Shown here piece by piece: positions 20,109 through 29,162 of a stretch of DNA of 64,000 nt. The DNA is from Solibacillus sp. R5-41 (GTDB lineage: Bacteria; Bacillota; Bacilli; Bacillales_A; Planococcaceae). Made by a program: the position numbers and the translations under genes. Under the pieces are notes generated by a model. It saw only the letters and a list, made by a program, of their open reading frames with translations. It was not told where the DNA came from and ran no database searches. Numbering within the stretch: position 1 is the stretch's first letter; each line of letters opens with the position of its first letter. The stretch covers positions 488,001 through 552,000 of the forward strand of contig NZ_CP024123.1 of the NCBI RefSeq assembly GCF_002736105.1, written 5' to 3'.

Positions 20109-21081
20109 ATTAAATAAAAGTGAAGTTGTCGCATTCCCGACAGAAACTGTTTATGGTTTAGGTGCCGTTGCAACAGATGAGAAGGCAGTGAAAAAAATAT
20201 TCGCTGCAAAAGGAAGGCCATCTGATAATCCGTTAATAGTTCACATTGGGACAATCGAAGAGTTGACATACTATACTTATGATATTCCGGAAGTTGCTAA
20301 AATATGCATGGAACATTTTTGGCCAGGCCCTTTAACGATTGTAATGAAGGCAAAACCGGATGTTTTAGCACCAAGTGTAACAGCCGGATTGCAAACGGTA
20401 GGAATTCGCATGCCGGATCATCCTGTCGCATTAAAGCTGCTTCAACAATTGAAAAAACCATTAGCTGCGCCTAGTGCCAACCGCAGTGGTAAACCAAGCC
20501 CTACAAAGGCGAGTCATGTGTATGAGGATTTGGTAGGGCTAATTCCGTGTATTTTAGATGGTGGTTTAACAGGAATTGGTGTTGAATCAACTGTACTGGA
20601 TGTCACGTTAGATTCACCGGTAATTTTGCGTCCAGGTGGTGTGACAAAGGAAATGCTGGAACAAGTAATCGGCCCTGTTTTAGAACCGAACTTTGAACAG
20701 CAACAAATCGAAGCTACACCGAAAGCACCGGGCATGAAATATACACACTATGCACCAGACGCACCGGTTTATTTAATCGAGCCGAATGAAAATAATGTGC
20801 AGCAGGCAATAGCATATTTGAAACAACAAGGTCACCAAGTTGCGTTACTCGCACCAGAAAATTTTAATAAAATGACAGTCGATAATTTTTTTACATTTGG
20901 AGATGCCGGTGACATCGAGAAAATGAGCGCAACACTTTATGATGTATTACGCGCATGTGATAAAACCGATGCAACGATTATTTTAGCAACGTCCACGACT
21001 AGAGAAGGTGTCGGAACAGCCATTATGAACCGACTTGAAAAAGCAGCAGGTGGAAATTGGTTTCAATTACAAAAACAATAA
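20038..21081 (+). CDS. ywlC: Threonylcarbamoyl-AMP synthase (YwlC/TsaC/Sua5 type)
   Basis: A 347-residue Sua5-type enzyme that makes threonylcarbamoyl-AMP from threonine, bicarbonate and ATP for the t6A37 modification of ANN-decoding tRNAs. The catalytic YrdC domain has VVAFPTETVYGLGA and KIFAAKGRPSDNPLIVH and fills about residues 20-210; the C-terminal Sua5 domain follows the linker PGMKYTHYAP. TTG 20038 is chosen because AAAGGGGG lies 7 nt upstream; ATG 19993 would put that site inside the gene. The first codons are built over DnaA boxes. Confidence 0.93.
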   Translation: METKQLHVDENVDNSENYAQAVDLLNKSEVVAFPTETVYGLGAVATDEKAVKKIFAAKGRPSDNPLIVHIGTIEELTYYTYDIPEVAKICMEHFWPGPLTIVMKAKPDVLAPSVTAGLQTVGIRMPDHPVALKLLQQLKKPLAAPSANRSGKPSPTKASHVYEDLVGLIPCILDGGLTGIGVESTVLDVTLDSPVILRPGGVTKEMLEQVIGPVLEPNFEQQQIEATPKAPGMKYTHYAPDAPVYLIEPNENNVQQAIAYLKQQGHQVALLAPENFNKMTVDNFFTFGDAGDIEKMSATLYDVLRACDKTDATIILATSTTREGVGTAIMNRLEKAAGGNWFQLQKQ

Positions 21082-21090
21082 TGACTTGGA

Positions 21091-21143
21091 AACACTCTAT
21101 AATAGTTAGATGGAAAATCTAGCTTTTACAGGGTGTTTTTTTT
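21091..21143 (+). terminator. ywlC terminator
   Basis: Stem AACACTCT/AGGGTGTT (one G-U) with an inner TAGAT/ATCTA hairpin, followed by eight T. Confidence 0.8.
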
Positions 21144-21415
21144 GTGGTGAGGGACGTTTGTCAATTTGTGTTAATTGAAATGGGAATTAGCTTTACTACA
21201 GGTAATTAGAAGCGACCAAAAATGGGTGATATTTAAGGGGCAGATGGATAGAACAGCCATTTGAATGGATATCCACAAAAATTCATACAGTTAAGGTGAT
21301 ATGGTATACGGGGGGAGTTTAGGGTCGAAAAATGCTCGTTTAGAGAAGTAATAAGGATAATTCGGATAAGATTAGCATAAAATACAACAAACTTTTTTGT
21401 AAGAGGAGGAGGGGA
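21144..21415. other. Intergenic stretch before the MntP-like gene
   Basis: I see no gene and no convincing riboswitch here. A manganese-sensing yybP-ykoY element was looked for because of the neighbour and was not recognised. A strong ribosome-binding site (AGGAGGAGGGG) closes the stretch. Confidence 0.5.
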
Positions 21416-21910
21416 GTGCAAGAAATTATTACAGGAGTAATAATGTCTTTTGATGTCGTTGCACTCTATTTATTGACGACAAAAGTACGTTCAAAATTAG
21501 TATTAGCCCTTTGGACAGGAGCTCTCCACGCGATTTTTCCGCTAATCGGATTCCATTTCGGTGAATTGCTTTCAGGCATTTTTCTTGAATGGACAGGTCG
21601 AATTTCTTCTATATTATTATTCTTCGTTGGTTTACAACTACTTTTATCAGCGAAAAACAATGAAGTTCCAGTAATACCCTTATCTATTGTAGCAATATTA
21701 GCAAGCTTTGACACCTTTTCAGTTAGTCTATCTTTTGGTATGCTAAACTTACAGAAGGAAGTTTTTGTTATAAGTGCGGGAGTGGCTACTTTTATCTTTT
21801 CTTATGCCGCGCTCCATTTCGCACAAAAATCGAGCATATTAAAGAGCTATATTTTTAAAATGGTTGCTGGAATGCTATTGATTGTACTAAGTATTATGTT
21901 TTTGGGATAG
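21416..21910 (+). CDS. MntP/YwlD-like membrane protein (possible Mn exporter)
   Basis: A 164-residue polytopic membrane protein with about five or six hydrophobic segments. Two internally similar motifs (VIMSFDVVALYLL near residue 8 and ILASFDTFSVSLSFG near residue 95) recall the Asp-bearing pseudo-symmetric halves of the MntP (DUF204) manganese efflux family. The position between ywlC and ywlE is where B. subtilis has ywlD (mntP). It is shorter than usual MntP (about 180-190) and the match is loose, so transport function is inference. GTG start after AGGAGGAGGGG. Confidence 0.7.
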   Translation: MQEIITGVIMSFDVVALYLLTTKVRSKLVLALWTGALHAIFPLIGFHFGELLSGIFLEWTGRISSILLFFVGLQLLLSAKNNEVPVIPLSIVAILASFDTFSVSLSFGMLNLQKEVFVISAGVATFIFSYAALHFAQKSSILKSYIFKMVAGMLLIVLSIMFLG

Positions 21911-21919
21911 TAAGAAAAC

Positions 21920-22390
21920 ATGAAAGAAGCGATGGAAATGAATATTTATTTTATTTGTACAGGAAACACTTGTCGCAGCCCGATGGCAGAGGCAATATTA
22001 AAAAATAAAGATTTAAAAAATGTAAATGTACGTTCGGCAGGAATTTATGCGCTTGAAGGTGATCAAATGTCAGAAAACTCAAGTGCTATATTAAATCAAG
22101 AAAATATCCAACATCAACATTTGTCTCGGCAGATTAATAGCAAGGATGTGGCGTGGGCAGATTTAATTTTAACAATGACGGCGGCGCATAAGGAAGTAAT
22201 CAACCGAACTTTTGAAGAGGCTTTCGAAAAGACCTATACGTTAAAAGAATATGCGACACCGTATAGCACCCAAGATGTTTTTGACCCATTTGGAGGAGAC
22301 ATTGCATTATATAAACAAACATTTGAAGAATTAAAGCGAGCAATTGATGAGCTAGAAGAAAAAATAGTAATGGGAGGAAAAATCGAATGA
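21920..22390 (+). CDS. ywlE: Low-molecular-weight protein phosphatase, YwlE (protein-arginine phosphatase) type
   Basis: A 156-residue LMW-PTP-fold phosphatase. The P-loop [12 protein letters not shown] is that of YwlE, where the Thr in CTGNTCRS favours phospho-arginine over phospho-tyrosine; the catalytic Asp is in VFDPFGG. In B. subtilis YwlE reverses McsB arginine phosphorylation on CtsR and ClpC substrates. ATG 21920 is listed; ATG 21932 or 21938 would match the B. subtilis N-terminus better and no start has a strong ribosome-binding site. Its stop overlaps the next gene by 4 nt. Confidence 0.9.
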   Translation: MKEAMEMNIYFICTGNTCRSPMAEAILKNKDLKNVNVRSAGIYALEGDQMSENSSAILNQENIQHQHLSRQINSKDVAWADLILTMTAAHKEVINRTFEEAFEKTYTLKEYATPYSTQDVFDPFGGDIALYKQTFEELKRAIDELEEKIVMGGKIE

Positions 22391-23679
22391 ATTCACAAAA
22401 GAAAGTGTTTAATTTGCGTAGGAAACTTGTGTTATTTGTAGGGATATTAGCGTTGATTACATATTCAACAAGCTATGTATTTATTGAATTTATTCAACCA
22501 ATGTTCTTTGAGTCTGTAAACAGTAGTCTATTTCAAGTCATTACATATTCATTAGGAATTTTTTGGTCTTGTGCGTTAGCGGCGGTATTTAGTATTATCC
22601 TTGTTCGACCATTGCAACAATTAGAGAAGAGCGCAAATTCTGTGGCAGAGGGTAAGATTGGGAAAGATGTTGAAATGCCAAAAACAAATGACGAAATCCG
22701 TAATGTAGCAGAAGCATTTCAATTAATGGTTACAAATTTGCGTAAAATGGTAGAAGGTATTGAAGAAAATTTTAAAAAAACAGATTCTACTATTGTTGAT
22801 TTATCTGACCAAACTTCATCAGTCGCTAGAAACTCAGCGCAAATTACACATAATATTGGCCATATTTCAAGTGGTGCAGAGGCATCAGCAATTGCCATTC
22901 AAGAAACGGTAGAGGCGCTTGAGGAAGTTCGTGAGTTGGCAACGGAAATTAATAATAAAGCGGTGCATTCTGCTGATCATTCGAAGCGAATTATTTCAAA
23001 CTTGTCGAACACGACCGATGCAATACAAAGCACTGTAAATAGTATACAAAAAATTGCAACAGATAATAAAAATGCGTTAGGCAATATTCATGAGCTTGAA
23101 AAAAATGCGGAACAAATAGAACGAATTATTGGTCTGGTGGGAGATATTGCTGGTCAGACGAACTTACTTGCACTGAATGCGTCGATTGAAGCAGCAAGAG
23201 CAGGGGAGCACGGAAAAGGCTTTGCTGTCGTAGCGGAAGAAGTACGTGGATTAGCGGATGAAAGTGCTAAGGCTGTGCAAGGGATTACAACATTAATTCA
23301 AACAATGCAGCAAAATGTCACAGTCGTCGTAAAACAAATGAATGAGCAAGTAGCATTTGCAGTGAATGAATCATCACGCGTATCTGAAACAACAGCTGCA
23401 GTTGAAGGGATGTCAAAAGGCATTTATGAAATGGCTGATGCAGTTGTGACGATTTCGCAATTAATCGATCAACAAATGCAAAATATTAGACGTACAGCAC
23501 ATCAATCGCAGGAAGTTGCTGCTATTGCAGAAGAAACATCTGCAAGTGCCCAAGAAGTAAATTCGGCATCTGCAGAGCAAGCCTATGCAATTGAACAAGT
23601 TGAGGCATTAGCTAGTGATTTGAAGCATCAATCAAGTGAGTTATATAAAGTCATTCAAAAGTTTGACCGTGTGAATTAA
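22387..23679 (+). CDS. Methyl-accepting chemotaxis protein without a large sensor domain
   Basis: A 430-residue chemoreceptor. Two hydrophobic segments (about residues 12-33 and 50-73) flank a loop of only about 17 residues. A HAMP linker follows, then the long coiled-coil signalling domain whose CheA/CheW tip is [36 protein letters not shown]. The lack of an extracellular ligand domain suggests sensing in the membrane or through the HAMP region or a partner. It overlaps ywlE by ATGA and has a GGGAGG site, so it shares that operon; B. subtilis has no receptor here. Confidence 0.93.
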   Translation: MNSQKKVFNLRRKLVLFVGILALITYSTSYVFIEFIQPMFFESVNSSLFQVITYSLGIFWSCALAAVFSIILVRPLQQLEKSANSVAEGKIGKDVEMPKTNDEIRNVAEAFQLMVTNLRKMVEGIEENFKKTDSTIVDLSDQTSSVARNSAQITHNIGHISSGAEASAIAIQETVEALEEVRELATEINNKAVHSADHSKRIISNLSNTTDAIQSTVNSIQKIATDNKNALGNIHELEKNAEQIERIIGLVGDIAGQTNLLALNASIEAARAGEHGKGFAVVAEEVRGLADESAKAVQGITTLIQTMQQNVTVVVKQMNEQVAFAVNESSRVSETTAAVEGMSKGIYEMADAVVTISQLIDQQMQNIRRTAHQSQEVAAIAEETSASAQEVNSASAEQAYAIEQVEALASDLKHQSSELYKVIQKFDRVN

Positions 23680-23707
23680 TAAAGCTTTCAATGTTAAAAA
23701 TGAACGA

Positions 23708-23754
23708 AACAACAATGACCGAAGTTAACATTTCGGATTCATTGTTGTTTTTTG
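23708..23754 (+). terminator. Terminator after the chemoreceptor gene
   Basis: Stem AACAACAATG...CATTGTTGTT with an inner CGAAG/TTTCG-like pairing, followed by six T. Confidence 0.88.
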
Positions 23755-23838
23755 TTCAACACCAGAATGTCTATTAAATCATGCAAATTGTCTATAAAAA
23801 TTATGTCGAAACAAAATTCCATAAAGTTTAAAATTTAT

Positions 23839-24120
23839 TAAAGTGGGAATCTGACTAAGAATCCGCCGCCTCTCGCTTTAGCGGCGTACCAAATCCGGAA
23901 AGTTTCAGAATGGCATACTAAAGCAGAGGAACTCAGGCTAAAATGGCCACGTCCTGTGGCAACGTCTGAGTGACCAACGTCGTGTTGGCTCAGTCTTGCA
24001 CAAAGCACAAAAATGAGTCGTTCATATTTGTGCTAAAATTGTCTGTGTAGCTCATATGCCTAGCCAGCCTAAACTACTAGCTCGCACTTAATTAGTGCCC
24101 AAATTAGAACTCGCGTTATC
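23839..24120 (+). repeat. Second intergenic repeat family, copy B (with inserted cassette)
   Basis: Shares with copy A the CTAAGAATCCGCCGC start, AAAGTTTCAGAA, TTGCACAAAGCAC, ATGAGTCGT and the GCACAAA/TTTGTGC hairpin (24005-24011 with 24027-24033). It differs by a GTCGT-loop cassette between AAAGCAGAGG and TCTTGCACAAAG, absent from copy A. Confidence 0.75.
23929..23989 (+). repeat. GTCGT-loop hairpin cassette inside family-2 copy B
   Basis: CTCAGGC (23932-23938) pairs with GTCTGAG (23964-23970); inside is GCCAC-gtcct-GTGGC (23946-23960), and after it CCAAC-gtcgt-GTTGG (23974-23988). Same design as the cassettes in R2, R7 and R10. Confidence 0.88.
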
Positions 24121-24157
24121 AATGGTATCTACAAAAAAATGTAAATTACATGAGAAT

Positions 24158-24236
24158 CACGAATGTTCAAGGTGATTAATTGTTAAATATCCGTAAAAAA
24201 CTAACGATTGTGTATTTATAAGCTGGAACATTCGTG
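24158..24236. repeat. Long-spaced inverted repeat before rpiB
   Basis: CACGAATGTTC (24158-24168) and GAACATTCGTG (24226-24236) are perfect 11-bp inverted repeats 57 nt apart, followed by TTTT. It could be a large stem-loop or an operator pair. No other feature was seen between repeat B and rpiB. Confidence 0.6.
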
Positions 24237-24336
24237 TTTTATGGAGAAATCAGAAAATTTATTAATGAAAAACATGTTATTCTTATAGAAGAAATGGTAC
24301 ACTGTTGTTGAATATAAATGAAAAGAGGGAACCCAC

Positions 24337-24774
24337 TTGAAAATTGCGATTTCTTCCGATCATGGTGGCAATAATTTACGTAAAGAAATTATGGCACTAT
24401 TAGACGAATTGTCGATTAGCTATGAAGATTTTGGACCAAAAACAAATGATTCAGTAGATTACCCAGATTATGCACGTCCTGTTGCAGAAAAAGTAGCAGC
24501 TGGAGAATTTGATCGCGGCATTCTAATTTGTGGAACAGGAATTGGTATTTCCATTGCGGCGAATAAGTTTAAAGGTATTCGCTGTGCTTTAGTACATGAT
24601 GTATTTTCAGCAAAAGCAACTCGATGCCACAATGATTCTAACGTATTAGCGATGGGCGAACGAGTAATCGGACCAGGCCTTGCACGTGAAATCGTGGAAA
24701 CTTGGTTAAATACAGAGTTTGAAGGCGGACGTCACATTCGTCGCGTTGAAAAAATTTCTGAAATTGAAGGGTAA
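24337..24774 (+). CDS. rpiB: Ribose-5-phosphate isomerase B
   Basis: A 145-residue RpiB/LacAB-family isomerase interconverting ribose 5-phosphate and ribulose 5-phosphate. It opens MKIAISSDHGGNNLRKEI, and Cys65 in ILICGTGIGISIAANK is the expected catalytic base. The start is TTG, supported by AAGAGGG 6-7 nt upstream. It is the counterpart of B. subtilis ywlF and lies directly before ywlG and glyA as there. Confidence 0.95.
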   Translation: MKIAISSDHGGNNLRKEIMALLDELSISYEDFGPKTNDSVDYPDYARPVAEKVAAGEFDRGILICGTGIGISIAANKFKGIRCALVHDVFSAKATRCHNDSNVLAMGERVIGPGLAREIVETWLNTEFEGGRHIRRVEKISEIEG

Positions 24775-24780
24775 TTGCAC

Positions 24781-25323
24781 ATGACAAACTTACACCATTT
24801 GCAAAAGGATTTAGCGTTAGTTTTACACGAATTCGAGCAACAAGTGAAGTTTAATAAAAAGCAATTATTTGTCATCGGTTGTTCTACCTCTGAAATCATC
24901 GGAGAAAAAATTGGAACTTCTGGTGCACTTGATGTTGCGCAAGTGTTATATGAGGAATTTTCGCGTTTTGCGTACAAGCATGATCTTTATTTAGTTTTTC
25001 AAGGCTGTGAGCATATCAATCGTGCACTCACGATAGAAGCGGCAGCAGCGATGCAATACCAATTAGAGCCTGTTTCAGTTGTACCTGTACGATCAGCGGG
25101 AGGTTCTATGTCTGCGTATGCTTATACACAAATGCAAGAGCCAGTTATCGTGGAGGCTGTAAAGGCACATGCAGGAATTGATATTGGTCAAACACTTATT
25201 GGTATGCATTTGAAAGCAGTTGCTGTGCCCATTCGAACATCTGAAAAAATGTTGGGTGAAGCAGTCATTACGTTAGCTACAACACGTCCGAAGCTAATTG
25301 GCGGAGAACGTGCACAATATTAA
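24781..25323 (+). CDS. ywlG: TIGR01440/DUF436 family protein YwlG
   Basis: A 180-residue conserved protein of unknown function (YwlG), with FVIGCSTSEIIGEKIGTSG near the N-terminus and FQGCEHINRALTIE in the middle. Conserved Cys residues in these two motifs could bind a metal or act as nucleophiles, which is inference. ATG 24781 is preferred over TTG 24775 because GAAGGG is 9 nt before it. It is 6 nt from rpiB and in the same operon. It ends exactly where repeat R4 starts. Confidence 0.9.
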   Translation: MTNLHHLQKDLALVLHEFEQQVKFNKKQLFVIGCSTSEIIGEKIGTSGALDVAQVLYEEFSRFAYKHDLYLVFQGCEHINRALTIEAAAAMQYQLEPVSVVPVRSAGGSMSAYAYTQMQEPVIVEAVKAHAGIDIGQTLIGMHLKAVAVPIRTSEKMLGEAVITLATTRPKLIGGERAQY

Positions 25324-25512
25324 CTTGCTTCAGCAGAAGTCCTTCACTACTATAATGGGAGATGCATGCTGAAGATGTACTGGTTTCAGTTAGAGTCTAA
25401 ACTATGGCTGAATCAAGTTAGCACCTGCGGATGTCACAGATTTTTTAGGGAAGCTTTTCGAGCGTGGTCGAAAAAAATCTGGACTAAAGTTAGCCGAGGC
25501 GTAATTGATTAA
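25322..25512 (+). repeat. Intergenic structured repeat, copy R4
   Basis: A full copy: AACTTGCTTCAG at the ywlG stop pairs with CTGAATCAAGTT near 25412. It has the GCGGATGTCACAGATTTTT/AAAATCTGG stem with an inner TTTTCGAGC-gt-GGTCGAAAA hairpin, and then GCCGAGGCGTAATTGAT. It ends 57 nt before glyA and occupies nearly all the gap. Confidence 0.9.
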
Positions 25513-25569
25513 TCTATTTGAATTGGAAACACCGATTATTCGGAACAATATTTAGGGGGATTTATACAC

Positions 25570-26814
25570 ATGGCATTTGAAAAATTAGCAGTACAAGACA
25601 AAGTAATTTTGGACGCAATCTTATTAGAGAAAAAACGCCAAAACACAAACATCGAGTTAATCGCTTCAGAAAACTTCGTATCAGAAGCAGTAATGGAAGC
25701 ACAAGGTTCTTATTTAACAAACAAATATGCTGAAGGCTATCCAGGTAAACGCTATTATGGCGGCTGTGAGCATGTTGATGTAGTAGAAGATATCGCGCGT
25801 GACCGTGCAAAAGAATTATTCGGTGCGGCATATGTAAACGTACAACCTCACTCAGGTGCTCAAGCGAACATGGCTGTTTACCACACGATTTTACAACCAG
25901 GTGACACAGTTTTAGGGATGAACCTTTCACACGGTGGTCACTTAACACACGGTTCACCAGTAAACTTCTCTGGTATCCTTTACAACTTCGTAGAGTATGG
26001 TGTTTCTGAAGACACGCAAACAATCGATTATAACGACGTTCGTGAAAAAGCATTAGCTTCTAAACCAAAATTAATCGTTGCAGGTGCTTCTGCATACCCA
26101 CGTGAAATTGACTTCGCTAAATTCCGTGAAATCGCGGATGAAGTGGATGCATACTTCATGGTAGATATGGCGCATATCGCAGGATTAGTAGCTACTGGTG
26201 AGCATATGTCCCCAATCCCATATGCGGATTTTGTAACAACTACGACGCATAAAACATTACGTGGCCCGCGTGGTGGTATGATCTTAACAAATGATGCGAA
26301 ATGGGAAAAAGAATTAAACAAATCTGTATTCCCAGGTATTCAAGGTGGTCCATTAATGCATGTAATCGCTGCAAAAGCTGTAGCATTTGGTGAAGCGTTA
26401 CAACCTGAATTCAAAGAGTATACAAAACAAATTAAAGCAAACGCAAAAGCATTAGCACAAAGCTTAATGAATGAAGGCGTTGAAATCGTATCAGGTGGCA
26501 CAGATAACCACTTACTATTATTAAACGTAAAATCTTTAGGTTTAACGGGTAAAGTGGCAGAGCATGTACTTGATGAAGTTGCTATTACGACAAACAAAAA
26601 CACAATTCCTTACGATACAGAAAAACCATTCGTTACTTCAGGTGTTCGTGTAGGTACAGCAGCAATTACTTCTCGCGGATTTACAGAAGAAGATGCAATT
26701 GAAGTAGGTAAAATTATTGCATTAGTACTAAAAAGCCCAGAGGACGAAGCAGTAAAAGCAGCTGCGCGTAAACGTGTAGATGCATTAACTGCGAAATATC
26801 CATTATACGCATAA
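25570..26814 (+). CDS. glyA: Serine hydroxymethyltransferase
   Basis: A 414-residue PLP enzyme that converts serine and tetrahydrofolate to glycine and 5,10-methylene-tetrahydrofolate, the main one-carbon source. The PLP lysine is Lys228 in [25 protein letters not shown] and [15 protein letters not shown] are family signatures. The ribosome-binding site is TTAGGGGG. Repeat R4 lies immediately upstream, so the leader, if transcribed from ywlG, contains that structure. Confidence 0.98.
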   Translation: MAFEKLAVQDKVILDAILLEKKRQNTNIELIASENFVSEAVMEAQGSYLTNKYAEGYPGKRYYGGCEHVDVVEDIARDRAKELFGAAYVNVQPHSGAQANMAVYHTILQPGDTVLGMNLSHGGHLTHGSPVNFSGILYNFVEYGVSEDTQTIDYNDVREKALASKPKLIVAGASAYPREIDFAKFREIADEVDAYFMVDMAHIAGLVATGEHMSPIPYADFVTTTTHKTLRGPRGGMILTNDAKWEKELNKSVFPGIQGGPLMHVIAAKAVAFGEALQPEFKEYTKQIKANAKALAQSLMNEGVEIVSGGTDNHLLLLNVKSLGLTGKVAEHVLDEVAITTNKNTIPYDTEKPFVTSGVRVGTAAITSRGFTEEDAIEVGKIIALVLKSPEDEAVKAAARKRVDALTAKYPLYA

Positions 26815-26829
26815 TCTATTCAAGCATAG

Positions 26830-26873
26830 AAAAATCGCCTTACTATTATTCGTGATAGTAAGGCGATTTTTTT
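26830..26873 (+). terminator. glyA terminator
   Basis: Perfect stem AAATCGCCTTACTAT...ATAGTAAGGCGATTT followed by T-run. Confidence 0.93.
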
Positions 26874-26924
26874 AGGGAGTAATTTGCACAATAAATGAAC
26901 AATTTAAAAACAATGTAGTGTTAG

Positions 26925-26953
26925 TTTTCGCTAGCGTTATTTTCTGTTATACT
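26925..26953 (+). promoter_or_regulatory. Candidate upp promoter
   Basis: TATACT (26948-26953) with TTTTCG (26925-26930) 17 nt upstream, 34 nt before the upp start. The -35 is weak. Confidence 0.5.
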
Positions 26954-26986
26954 AATTTAGATTAAAAACAGTTAGGAGATGGCAAA

Positions 26987-27616
26987 GTGAGCAAAGTATT
27001 CGTATTTGACCACCCATTAATTCAACATAAGTTAACTTATATTCGAGATAAAAATACAGGTACAAAAGAATTCCGTGAATTAGTTGACGAAGTAGCAACA
27101 TTAATGGCATTCGAAATTACACGTGAGTTACCATTAGAAGAAATCGAAATCGAAACACCTGTAACAACTGCAAAAGCAAAAGTTTTATCAGGTAAAAAGA
27201 TGGCCATTGTACCGATTTTACGCGCAGGTATCGGGATGGTAGATGGTGTATTAAAACTAATCCCAGCTGCAAAAGTAGGTCATATCGGTCTTTACCGTGA
27301 CCCAGTAACATTAAAACCAATCGAGTATTATGCAAAGTTACCGGCAGATGTGGAAGAGCGTGACTTTATTATTGTAGACCCAATGCTTGCAACGGGTGGA
27401 TCAGCAGTAGAAGCAATCAATTCACTGAAAAAGCGCGGTGCGAAAAGCATTAAATTCATGTGCTTAATTGCAGCTCCAGAAGGCGTAGAAGAAATTCAAA
27501 AGTATCATAATGATGTAGATATTTATATTGCAGCATTAGATGAAAAATTAAACGATCACGGTTATATCATTCCAGGCTTAGGTGATGCTGGAGACCGTTT
27601 ATTCGGAACTAAATAA
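26987..27616 (+). CDS. upp: Uracil phosphoribosyltransferase
   Basis: A 209-residue UPRTase, which salvages uracil with PRPP to [16 protein letters not shown] near residue 75 and the PRPP loop [11 protein letters not shown] near residue 128 are diagnostic, as is [11 protein letters not shown] at the C-terminus. GTG start with TTAGGAG upstream. It follows glyA as in B. subtilis. Confidence 0.98.
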   Translation: MSKVFVFDHPLIQHKLTYIRDKNTGTKEFRELVDEVATLMAFEITRELPLEEIEIETPVTTAKAKVLSGKKMAIVPILRAGIGMVDGVLKLIPAAKVGHIGLYRDPVTLKPIEYYAKLPADVEERDFIIVDPMLATGGSAVEAINSLKKRGAKSIKFMCLIAAPEGVEEIQKYHNDVDIYIAALDEKLNDHGYIIPGLGDAGDRLFGTK

Positions 27617-27619
27617 TGT

Positions 27620-27719
27620 AACTTGCTTCATCCCCCGGCGGATGGCACAGATTTTTAGATGAGTTTTCGACTAGCTCGAAAAAAATTTGGACAAAAGTTA
27701 GCCGAGGCATAATTGATTA
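27620..27719 (+). repeat. Intergenic structured repeat, copy R5 (5' domain mostly deleted)
   Basis: Starts ACTTGCTTCAT then jumps straight to CCCCCGGCGGATGGCACAG. It retains the CAGATTTTT/AAAAATTTG stem, the TTTTCGA-ct-AGCTCGAAAA hairpin and GCCGAGGCATAATTGAT. It lies 67 nt before wecB. Confidence 0.85.
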
Positions 27720-27720
27720 A

Positions 27721-27752
27721 AAAACGTCCGTGCTTTTTTAGCGGGCGTTTTA
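27721..27752 (+). terminator. Terminator-like hairpin between upp and wecB
   Basis: AAACGTCCG pairs with CGGGCGTTT (one G-U) around a T-rich loop; only a short T-tract follows. Confidence 0.55.
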
Positions 27753-27786
27753 ACTATGTAAACCTAATCACAGGGAGGAACTCATT

Positions 27787-28899
27787 ATGACAAAAAAATT
27801 AAAAGTAATGACTATTTTTGGTACGCGCCCAGAAGCTATTAAAATGGCACCACTTGTATTGGAATTACAAAAACATCCTGAAAAAATCGAGTCAATTGTA
27901 ACGGTCACAGCGCAACATCGCCAAATGTTAGACCAAGTGTTAGAAACGTTTAAAATTACACCAGATTTTGATTTAAATATTATGAAAGATCGTCAAACAT
28001 TAGTAGATGTAGCGACAAATGCTTTAATTGGTTTAGATAAAGTTATGAAAGAAGCAAAACCGGATATTGTATTAGTACATGGTGACACTGCGACGACATT
28101 TGTAGGCAGTTTAGCAGCCTTTTACAATCAAATTGCGATCGGTCATGTTGAGGCGGGATTACGCACGGGGCAAAAATATTCTCCATATCCAGAAGAGATG
28201 AACCGCCAACTGACAGGTGTGATGGCAGATTTACACTTTTCACCTACAGAGCAGTCACGCGACAATTTACTGAAAGAAAATAAACCAGCCGAAGCAATTT
28301 ACGTGACAGGTAATACAGCAATTGATGCATTAAAAACAACAGTACAGGAAAACTACAGTCATCCCGTATTAGAGCAAATGGGTACGGATCGCATGGTTCT
28401 ATTAACGGCGCACCGTCGTGAAAATTTAGGAGAGCCGATGCGCAATATGTTCCGTGCCATCATGCGCCTATTAGCTGAACATGATGATATTCAAGTTGTG
28501 TATCCAGTCCATATGAATCCAGCTGTTCGCGAAATTGCCAATGAAATTTTAGGGGACAATCCACGTGTACATCTAATCGAACCTCTTGAAGTATTTGACT
28601 TCCATAACTTTGCAGCTCGTTCATTTATGATCTTAACAGATTCAGGTGGCGTGCAAGAAGAGGCACCATCATTAGGGAAGCCAGTTTTAGTATTGCGTGA
28701 TACGACCGAGCGCCCAGAAGGAATTGCAGCAGGGACGTTAAAGCTAGCAGGTACAGATGAAGAAGTAATTTACACAATGGCGAAAGAATTATTGACGAAC
28801 AAAGAAGCTTACGAGGCAATGGCACATGCTTCCAATCCATATGGAGATGGATTTGCTTCACAACGAATCATAAAAGCATTGTTAGAATTTATGGAATAG
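27787..28899 (+). CDS. mnaA: UDP-N-acetylglucosamine 2-epimerase (non-hydrolysing)
   Basis: A 370-residue WecB/MnaA-type epimerase making UDP-ManNAc from UDP-GlcNAc. FGTRPEAIKMAPLV at the N-terminus, HVEAGLRTG and TDSGGVQEEAPSLGKP are family motifs. The UDP-ManNAc product feeds TagA-type glycosyltransferases; one is encoded at 58.5 kb in this window, so this enzyme could supply its substrate for teichoic acid or the secondary wall polymer. GGGAGG ribosome-binding site. Confidence 0.96.
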   Translation: MTKKLKVMTIFGTRPEAIKMAPLVLELQKHPEKIESIVTVTAQHRQMLDQVLETFKITPDFDLNIMKDRQTLVDVATNALIGLDKVMKEAKPDIVLVHGDTATTFVGSLAAFYNQIAIGHVEAGLRTGQKYSPYPEEMNRQLTGVMADLHFSPTEQSRDNLLKENKPAEAIYVTGNTAIDALKTTVQENYSHPVLEQMGTDRMVLLTAHRRENLGEPMRNMFRAIMRLLAEHDDIQVVYPVHMNPAVREIANEILGDNPRVHLIEPLEVFDFHNFAARSFMILTDSGGVQEEAPSLGKPVLVLRDTTERPEGIAAGTLKLAGTDEEVIYTMAKELLTNKEAYEAMAHASNPYGDGFASQRIIKALLEFME

Positions 28900-29162
28900 G
28901 TGAAATACAAGTATAAATTAGTGAAAATGAAAGAAAAACATTGGTTTATATTAACTTTCTTTAAAAGTCAACCGTAAAATTCGCTACAAGTGTAAAAAAA
29001 AATATTTGCTTTGAAATGACAAATAGAAACAAAAAAAACGTATAAACTAGCGGATTTTTACGAAGTTAGAAAAGTAAGAAAGGGATTTGTGAATATTCAT
29101 ACACAAATTTGTCAACAATTTGACAAGGTATCTAACAGTGTTAAGTTTTTCACCATTACTAA
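28900..29162. other. AT-rich stretch upstream of the atp promoter
   Basis: No gene was recognised. The sequence is AT-rich with the partial inverted string ACACAAATTTGTCAACAATTTGACAAGGT. A terminator for mnaA was not found. Confidence 0.5.

Noticed and set aside
21144-21415. yybP-ykoY manganese riboswitch before the MntP-like gene
   Set aside because: The conserved GGGGAGUA loops and paired stems were not found.
25530-25555. PurR box before glyA
   Set aside because: CCGATTATTCGG is present, but it does not fit the flanks of the PurBox consensus and has only one arm pair.
25562-26053. A 163-codon minus-strand frame under glyA
   Set aside because: Antisense to a strongly conserved, codon-biased gene; no start signals.
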